Below, in pieces: positions 60,984-64,000 of a DNA stretch of 64,000 nucleotides. A program made the translations under genes and the position numbers. The notes under the pieces were generated by a model. It was not told where the DNA came from. It searched no databases and saw only the letters and a program-made list of their open reading frames with translations. Source of the stretch: Mesotoga infera (lineage in GTDB: Bacteria; Thermotogota; Thermotogae; Petrotogales; Kosmotogaceae); NCBI RefSeq assembly GCF_900157305.1, contig NZ_LS974202.1, positions 2,170,001-2,234,000 of the forward strand, written 5' to 3'. The first letter of the stretch is position 1. Each line of letters opens with the position of its first letter.

Positions 60984-61927
60984 TCTATACCGTACACAGG
61001 TTTCACAATACCGAAGAAGGCGCCTTTCATGCTGAAAAGTTCCTGGAAGGCGCCCACTTCGATTATAGACACTGAATCGTTGAACCTACAGAGGAGATAA
61101 TCTTTGCCGTCTTCCCAGTCTTTTGCTATTACCGCCTGAACCGGCGAAACATCGAAATAAAGGGATGCAACAGGTTTGAGATCGAGAACGTCGAAGAAAG
61201 AGACCGCTTTTTCCTGAGGTTCCACCACAGCGATGTATTTGTCGCCAACAGCTACATCGAGCGCGTAATTGGTAGTCAATTTTCCCGTTACTCGAAGAAG
61301 CCCGTCGGAAAACTCCAGTACCAGTGTGCCCTCACTTCCGGCGGCGACAAAAAATCTCTCGCCAGAAGCCGCTATTGCGTGTACAGTTATACCTCCTTCC
61401 ATCCTGTCTATTCCAGATGGAAAGAGCCGCTGAACCTCTTCGAATCCTTCAGGGTTTCGTTTGAAAAGGAAAAGACCATCCACCTCCGTTCCGGCGAGTA
61501 TGAAGTTGTCGTGATAGGCTAGGGAATTCACCCAACCTTTAACAGACAGGGTCTGAACCAGTTTGTATAGATGCGAGCCGAAGAACTTGTAGATTTTCAA
61601 ACCGTGTGTTCCGTCTGCCACAAAAACCTCGAGCGTCTTTGTGTTAACATCTATGGCCTCGCAGTGAAAGGTGCTTACATGTGTAACAGGTTTCAGGGAT
61701 AATCTCGATACCAAAACAAAACCACGATCTCTCAACACGTTGAAAACTAAGCCGCCAGACTCGATACCTCCGCTTGAAAGGGATGTGACTGGCACTATAC
61801 TGATCCGCCATTCACCGTTCGTGTGATTCACATTTACCAGACCCTGAAAGCCCAGCCCGAAGAAATAATCAGTAGCCAATACGAAAATGGTATTGATGAG
61901 AAAGACAAACAGCAGGATTTTTCTCAT
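60980..61927 (-). CDS. Exported beta-propeller-like protein
   Basis: 315 aa with a signal peptide (~1-19). The rest is a row of beta-rich repeats with LVIVD/YVTN-like units (CEAIDVNTKTLEVFVADG, IAASGERFFVAAGSEG, VAVGDKYIAVVEP), suggesting a propeller of about six or seven blades. Function unknown. It shares its upstream region with the HTH gene at 62060 and is convergent with the sugar permease. Confidence 0.65.
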   Translation of the reverse strand: MRKILLFVFLINTIFVLATDYFFGLGFQGLVNVNHTNGEWRISIVPVTSLSSGGIESGGLVFNVLRDRGFVLVSRLSLKPVTHVSTFHCEAIDVNTKTLEVFVADGTHGLKIYKFFGSHLYKLVQTLSVKGWVNSLAYHDNFILAGTEVDGLFLFKRNPEGFEEVQRLFPSGIDRMEGGITVHAIAASGERFFVAAGSEGTLVLEFSDGLLRVTGKLTTNYALDVAVGDKYIAVVEPQEKAVSFFDVLDLKPVASLYFDVSPVQAVIAKDWEDGKDYLLCRFNDSVSIIEVGAFQELFSMKGAFFGIVKPVYGID

Positions 61928-61983
61928 AGAACCACCTCCGCCTATAGTCTATTACAATACCTCATTCTAAGTATTCATTTTCG

Positions 61984-62008
61984 AGAGTAAGGGTCTCGAC
62001 CTTACTCT
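61984..62008. promoter_or_regulatory. Perfect 9-bp inverted repeat between divergent genes
   Basis: AGAGTAAGG (61984-61992) and CCTTACTCT (62000-62008) with a 7-nt spacer. It sits between the start of the propeller gene and the -10 of the HTH gene. It is a candidate operator for either gene; the lack of a T tract argues against a terminator. Confidence 0.5.
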
Positions 62009-62036
62009 TGTTGCTGCATCAGAAAGACTTAAGAGA

Positions 62037-62042
62037 TATAAT
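62037..62042 (+). promoter_or_regulatory. -10 box of the small HTH gene
   Basis: TATAAT at 62037-62042. A weak TTGCTG lies 20 nt upstream. The ribosome site CGGGGTG follows just before ATG 62060. Confidence 0.45.
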
Positions 62043-62059
62043 TATATCGGGGTGATACA

Positions 62060-62548
62060 ATGAGCAAGAGAGAGTATCTCCGCAAACTTCTGGCAGAGGG
62101 ACGCGGTGCCGATGAGATAGCCGATCTTTTCGGTCTTACCACTGAAAAGCTCCGAGCCTACCTGGGCGAGGAGGAACAGTCCAGACTCGCGGTATCACAG
62201 GTGAAGTCTGACTTGAAAAAGCTAGAAGAATTTCCCCTGGATAGTCTTGAAAACATTTTGCTATTCTCCTTCAGAGTTATTCTTGAATCAATCGGTTTTC
62301 TCTTTGGAGATCTGGAGCGCGACCTTTACGACTCTTCGAATGATAGAACCTCAAGATTGATAAAACATCTTCTTGATGGAGCCTATCTCCTTCTGGCAAT
62401 CAACAGGCTCGAGATAGTTGGTGCGAGCATTCCCGCGCTGCGTAATGATTCAAGATTTTCAAGAGCCTGCCAGAACAAGGCCTTTATAGCGGAAAAACTG
62501 CTGGATATAGCCGAAAGAATAGAGCGAGATCTAAGCGGAGGCCTATGA
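62060..62548 (+). CDS. Small protein with N-terminal HTH-like segment
   Basis: 162 aa. Seen: EYLRKLLAEGRGADEIADLF and LTTEKLRAYLG near the N-terminus, resembling a helix-turn-helix of the resolvase type, then an all-helical C-terminal part. No known family recognised. It may bind the palindrome upstream of itself. It lies just before the large unrecognised gene. Confidence 0.65.
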   Translation: MSKREYLRKLLAEGRGADEIADLFGLTTEKLRAYLGEEEQSRLAVSQVKSDLKKLEEFPLDSLENILLFSFRVILESIGFLFGDLERDLYDSSNDRTSRLIKHLLDGAYLLLAINRLEIVGASIPALRNDSRFSRACQNKAFIAEKLLDIAERIERDLSGGL

Positions 62549-62589
62549 ATGTTTTGGGAGTTGTTCGAAAGTGACAAAGGTAAGTGTAG

Positions 62590-62595
62590 TATAAT
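62590..62595 (+). promoter_or_regulatory. -10 box of the last gene
   Basis: A perfect TATAAT lies 34 nt before TTG 62629. No clear -35 box. Confidence 0.4.
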
Positions 62596-62628
62596 CAACC
62601 TGGATAATGATCGAAAAGAGGGACAGTC

Positions 62629-64000
62629 TTGTCTGATTTAAATGATCGCGGGTTCAAGGGTTTTCTTTCAGCGATGGATGTCGTTGAAAAAGCCGATGAG
62701 AGTTTCGAGGGGAAAGGCTGGAGAGCGATAGCCGAGACACAATCTGCAGCGGTTGTAGCTTCCAAGGCCCCGTCTATTTTCTCGATTTTCGGCAAGTTGT
62801 TCGAGCAGAAATTCCTTTTTTTATACAGGGGACCACGAGGTGAAGTCCTTACTTATCAGTCGAAAAAGCTTACTGATCTCTCACAGGCTGTTCTCGATGC
62901 GGCGCTTTCTCAGAAGGATTTCAATAATGATTTCTTAGATCTTTTCTCACTTTTCAAAGAAGCGCCCGATATGATTGAGAAAACCATCGCCCACTATGCC
63001 ACGCAAATTTCTCAGGGTGGTGAAGATCTGTTTTCCGCTTTGAGAGAGATGAAGATTCTCTACGAGAAAGTGAAAAAGAAGTTCGGCCAGTATGCCGCCA
63101 AGCTACCCCTTAACAACCTGGTGACGGCCATCTTCAAACTGCACTGTGCTTTTCTGCCATCGATCGAGGAAGATATGGTGGATTTTCTCAAGCAATTTCC
63201 GCCAGAACCGGAGGGGATGGAGAGCTTTGTAGAAAACCAGCTCCTTCTGGCGGTAGGAGAACCGGAAGAAAGTGAAATAGCTGTCCAACTTTCCAGAGTT
63301 GAAACAGTGATACATGAACTTCAGAAGTACTGTTCTAGCTATCTGCCATGGTTTATTGTACCGGAAGGAGTCTTCGTATCGTATCTGGAGAAGGGGATGG
63401 AGAGAATTCCTTCGCTTGAGGCGTGGTTCGAGGGTGTGAAGGATGCAAGAACAAGGTACGGCCTTTCGCAAACTCACTGGGAGCAGTCGCGACGCTGGTA
63501 CTTCGAAAAGATTGGAGCCGGTTTGATCACGCTGTTTCAAAGATCTATATCTGGCCAATCGTGTTGGACAATAGTGGAGGAGAAACAGATAAAGGACCCT
63601 CTCTCTCACGCCGGCGAGACAGTGCGTTATACGGCGAAAAGAACCGATTTCAAAATAGTACGCGACGACGATCAGGAAGGTTCTTACACGCTCTGTTCTA
63701 TAGATGAGATGAACATAACTTCCAGTGGTCTGAAAAAGGCGACAAAGACCTTTCCATATGAGAACGTAAATTTCAATTTCAACGAACTCAAAATTTCGAA
63801 AGAAGCCTTTCTTGACAGCAAAGGTGCCAGATTTGCCGGATACACTTGGAAATACCTTCTTCCAGGTGGTGGTCAGGACAGAGAGGCCAAAAACAACGAA
63901 AGAGTAGAATGCTTCGTATATTATGTGATCACGGTACTGTCAAAGGGTTTTGGTACACCTATTCTGAAGCTTTTCTTTGCGAAAGAAGAAAACGCAAAAC
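62629..64000 (+). CDS. Large unrecognised protein, 3' end missing
   Basis: The frame is open from TTG 62629 (GAGGGA 5 nt upstream) to the window end, at least 457 aa. No signal peptide, membrane helix or familiar motif. The N-terminal ~250 residues look helical (LSALREMKILYEKVKKKF), the rest mixed, with SGLKKATKTFPYENV-like beta segments. I cannot assign a family. The uninterrupted frame, promoter-like box and ribosome site make it a real gene. Confidence 0.72.
   Translation, partial: MSDLNDRGFKGFLSAMDVVEKADESFEGKGWRAIAETQSAAVVASKAPSIFSIFGKLFEQKFLFLYRGPRGEVLTYQSKKLTDLSQAVLDAALSQKDFNNDFLDLFSLFKEAPDMIEKTIAHYATQISQGGEDLFSALREMKILYEKVKKKFGQYAAKLPLNNLVTAIFKLHCAFLPSIEEDMVDFLKQFPPEPEGMESFVENQLLLAVGEPEESEIAVQLSRVETVIHELQKYCSSYLPWFIVPEGVFVSYLEKGMERIPSLEAWFEGVKDARTRYGLSQTHWEQSRRWYFEKIGAGLITLFQRSISGQSCWTIVEEKQIKDPLSHAGETVRYTAKRTDFKIVRDDDQEGSYTLCSIDEMNITSSGLKKATKTFPYENVNFNFNELKISKEAFLDSKGARFAGYTWKYLLPGGGQDREAKNNERVECFVYYVITVLSKGFGTPILKLFFAKEENAK

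Overview
The window looks like a chromosome segment of a mesophilic or moderately thermophilic member of the Thermotogota, most likely a Mesotoga/Kosmotoga relative. The evidence is the gene content: a long-form TrmB, a RecG with an N-terminal extension, three tandem M42 aminopeptidases next to minC, NiaR with NiaP, and an Omp85/BamA outer-membrane protein. Base composition is moderate by eye and start codons are often TTG or GTG behind strong GGAGG-type sites. The assignment is inferred from protein features, not from a database match. Genes are packed tightly with many 4-bp ATGA/GTGA overlaps.

Left part, + strand: the 3' end of fabD, then acpP and fabF (fatty-acid synthesis), ending at a strong terminator shared with the convergent trmB. 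From a divergent promoter near 3.37 kb runs a long + strand set: hpt, a small membrane-anchored protein, degV, recG, rsmD, a Mut7-C RNase-like protein, a large GAF/PAS histidine kinase overlapping a stand-alone receiver, and then an exopolysaccharide export block. That block holds a 1577-residue SLBB-repeat protein, a PHP-type tyrosine phosphatase, a Wzc-like tyrosine kinase/co-polymerase, a ZIP transporter and an O-antigen-ligase/polymerase-like protein. The giant SLBB protein, with about 18 SLBB modules and a Wza-like amphipathic C-terminus, is the most unusual protein here. metG, gyrA, lexA, rpiB and a histone-deacetylase-family amidohydrolase follow, closed by a bidirectional terminator.

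Middle part, - strand (46.9 to 29.4 kb): 20 genes, 15 of 19 junctions overlapping, apparently one transcription unit. Order of transcription: minC, three M42 peptidases, a degenerate AroB-like protein, a SPOR-like protein, a three-unit ComEA-like protein, queH, a small protein, ogg, trmFO, manA, a TPR protein, thyX, a signalling module (DRTGG, CBS-HATPase, DRTGG, PHP, HATPase) and bamA. The signalling module resembles sets usually seen beside [FeFe]-hydrogenase genes, but no hydrogenase is present here.

An insertion sequence (about 46975-48369) with doubled terminal boxes and a probable 5-bp target duplication sits between the minC promoter and a tRNA-Glu/Val/Phe operon, directly upstream of the tRNA promoter.

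Right part: niaR-niaP (niacin-responsive repressor and transporter), a split ThrE-type exporter, a DUF2089 regulator facing a URO-D-family protein, an alpha/beta hydrolase, a DUF523-DUF1722 protein beside a class II DNA photolyase, a PrcB-like lipoprotein-sized protein, a sugar ABC importer (binding protein plus two permeases, no ATPase) with two perfect inverted repeats upstream, a beta-propeller-like secreted protein, a small HTH protein, and a large unrecognised gene that runs off the right edge.
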